From Planctomycetota bacterium (GTDB lineage: Bacteria > Planctomycetota > UBA1135 > UBA2386), in assembly GCA_016795295.1 (NCBI GenBank), contig JAEUHP010000188.1:1-33520 (forward strand): a stretch of 33,520 bases of DNA, given 5' to 3'. The notes under the pieces are model-generated. The model was not told where the DNA came from. It did not search any database and was given only the letters and a program-made list of their open reading frames with translations. The position numbers were made by a program, and so were the translations under genes. Shown here piece by piece: positions 32,647 to 33,520 of this stretch (position 1 is its first letter; each line of letters opens with the position of its first letter).

Positions 32647-33520
32647 TCAGAGGCCGAACTGCATCGCCGCGGCGTTCGACATCACGGCGCCGAGCGGGTT
32701 GAAGCCGGGGTCGAGCACCATGGCCTGGTTGTAGAGGATCAGGCCGGAGAATGCGTTCGGCACGGGGAAGCTCCAGGTCGCCGAGTTGGCGGCGCCGACC
32801 ACAAAGGACGAGACATCCGGACTGACCCGGGCCGGGCAACCCGGCGCACCGAACGGGGCCAAGTCGAGCGGCAGCGGACCGAACGCCGAGTTCGTCTTGC
32901 TGAAGCCGGTGACCATGATGGCCAACGACTGCGGCAGGTTGTCGAGCGTCACGTTCAGCGTGCTGCCCAACTGCGGCAGGTTCGCGCTCTGCTTCGACAC
33001 CGGCAACGAGCCTGCACAGCCCGCGCCGATGAAGCCGTAGCCGGCCAGGCCGGTGATGTTGTGCGAGCCGTAGTAGATGGTGCCGCTCCACAGGCGCGGG
33101 CTGAACAGCGACGTGCCCGTGAACGGTGCCGCCACCGTCGAGCTGAGCGAGGCGCCGACGGTCAGGCTGAGGTCACCATTGCTGACGGTGGTCAGCGGGC
33201 CGCCCGTGGTGGTGCCGGCGTAGCGCGGGCCGACGCCGATGTATTGCATGGCGATGCCGTAGTTGCCGGGCGTCAGGTAGATCGGCTGCGGCAGGCTGGC
33301 CGAGGTGACCACGGTGGTCGAAGTGGCGGGCGTGCCCGTCGCGGTGGCGACCTTGGTCCAGGCCGCAGCGGTCCGTTCCACTCCCAGGTAGGTGCCGGGC
33401 GTGACGAAGATGTCGATCGTGAACGCCGTGTTGGCGACGCTGGCGATGACGTCGAACGAGTTGATGCTCACGCCGGCCGGGTTGGTGATGCCGAGGTCGT
33501 AGAACACCGTGGCGCCCGAA
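32647..33520 (-). CDS. Secreted protein with planctomycete-type C-terminal module (5' end outside window)
   Basis: The frame is open to the right edge of the window (codons continue upstream of the GTG at 33507), so the N-terminus and any signal peptide are missing; 291 residues are visible. The first part has the pattern VFYDLGITNPAGVSINSFDV, then IDIFVTPGTYLGVERTAAAW and PQPIYLTPGNYGIAMQYIG, a beta-sandwich-like domain. From about 33010 leftward comes a module with GAGCAGSLPV, LGSTLNVTLDNLP, FGPLPLDLAPFGAPGC, SPDVSSFVVG, ILYNQAMVLDPGFNPLGAV and MSNAAAMQFGL. I associate this with many secreted proteins of certain Planctomycetota, where it may act in sorting or surface attachment. The function is unknown, and the clade association is from memory rather than a search. 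Confidence 0.7.
   Translation of the reverse strand, partial: SGATVFYDLGITNPAGVSINSFDVIASVANTAFTIDIFVTPGTYLGVERTAAAWTKVATATGTPATSTTVVTSASLPQPIYLTPGNYGIAMQYIGVGPRYAGTTTGGPLTTVSNGDLSLTVGASLSSTVAAPFTGTSLFSPRLWSGTIYYGSHNITGLAGYGFIGAGCAGSLPVSKQSANLPQLGSTLNVTLDNLPQSLAIMVTGFSKTNSAFGPLPLDLAPFGAPGCPARVSPDVSSFVVGAANSATWSFPVPNAFSGLILYNQAMVLDPGFNPLGAVMSNAAAMQFGL

Overview
The window is a high-GC chromosomal stretch packed with ordinary bacterial genes. It has no rRNA, tRNA, CRISPR array, insertion sequence or phage gene that I can see. The organism is Gram-negative-type (BamA, a TolC-type outer-membrane factor, lipoproteins). Several traits point to Planctomycetota, probably a deep-branching marine-type lineage. 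These are the BamA barrel start (NIIFNKRNFDIYNPP-like), a FapA/DUF342 protein, weak Shine-Dalgarno usage, and above all the C-terminal module of the last, secreted protein (GCAGS ... LPLDL ... PGC ... SPD ... NQA ... SNAA). The phylum call is inference from family resemblance; no marker gene alignment was run.

Layout. 40-2656 (minus): a cysteine-rich CWC domain fused to a hexose-6-phosphate mutarotase, and a membrane-anchored coiled-coil protein. 2757-5362 (plus, divergent): PTS enzyme I, translationally coupled to a protein with four Myb/SANT-like repeats. 5528-9006 (plus): a signalling cluster with a STAS protein, a hybrid-looking PAS histidine kinase, a single-domain response regulator, and a protein that looks like an HD-GYP domain stripped of most metal ligands. 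9050-15019 (minus): a complete tripartite efflux operon (TolC-type lipoprotein, very long MacA/HlyD-type adaptor, MacB-type ATPase, MacB-type permease), with a 12-bp tandem repeat across the TolC/adaptor junction. 15156-18766 (plus): stand-alone CoaB overlapping a full FtsK translocase.

18834-20264 (plus) is the most unusual gene. It encodes a protein with the four-helix FtsK membrane domain and an FtsK gamma-like winged helix but no motor ATPase between them, next to the complete ftsK. 20426-25065 (plus): dnaB, bamA and a NUDIX hydrolase. 25133-31555 (minus): a CBS-pair protein coupled to FapA, a TrmA/RlmD-type RNA methyltransferase coupled to an acyl-CoA dehydrogenase, and an exported protein with SSPAPR repeats, a Trp/Tyr/Cys-rich core and TPRs. 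31975-32556 (plus): a DUF502 membrane protein. 32647 to the right edge (minus): a secreted protein cut by the window end.

Five neighbouring gene pairs overlap by the 4-nt GTGA or ATGA arrangement, so many products are probably made in coupled amounts. I see chromosome-segregation/replication functions (FtsK, FtsK-like, DnaB) beside envelope assembly (BamA). I see nothing that looks like a defence island or recent transfer. Very long antisense open frames are present throughout, as expected from the GC content, and were left out.
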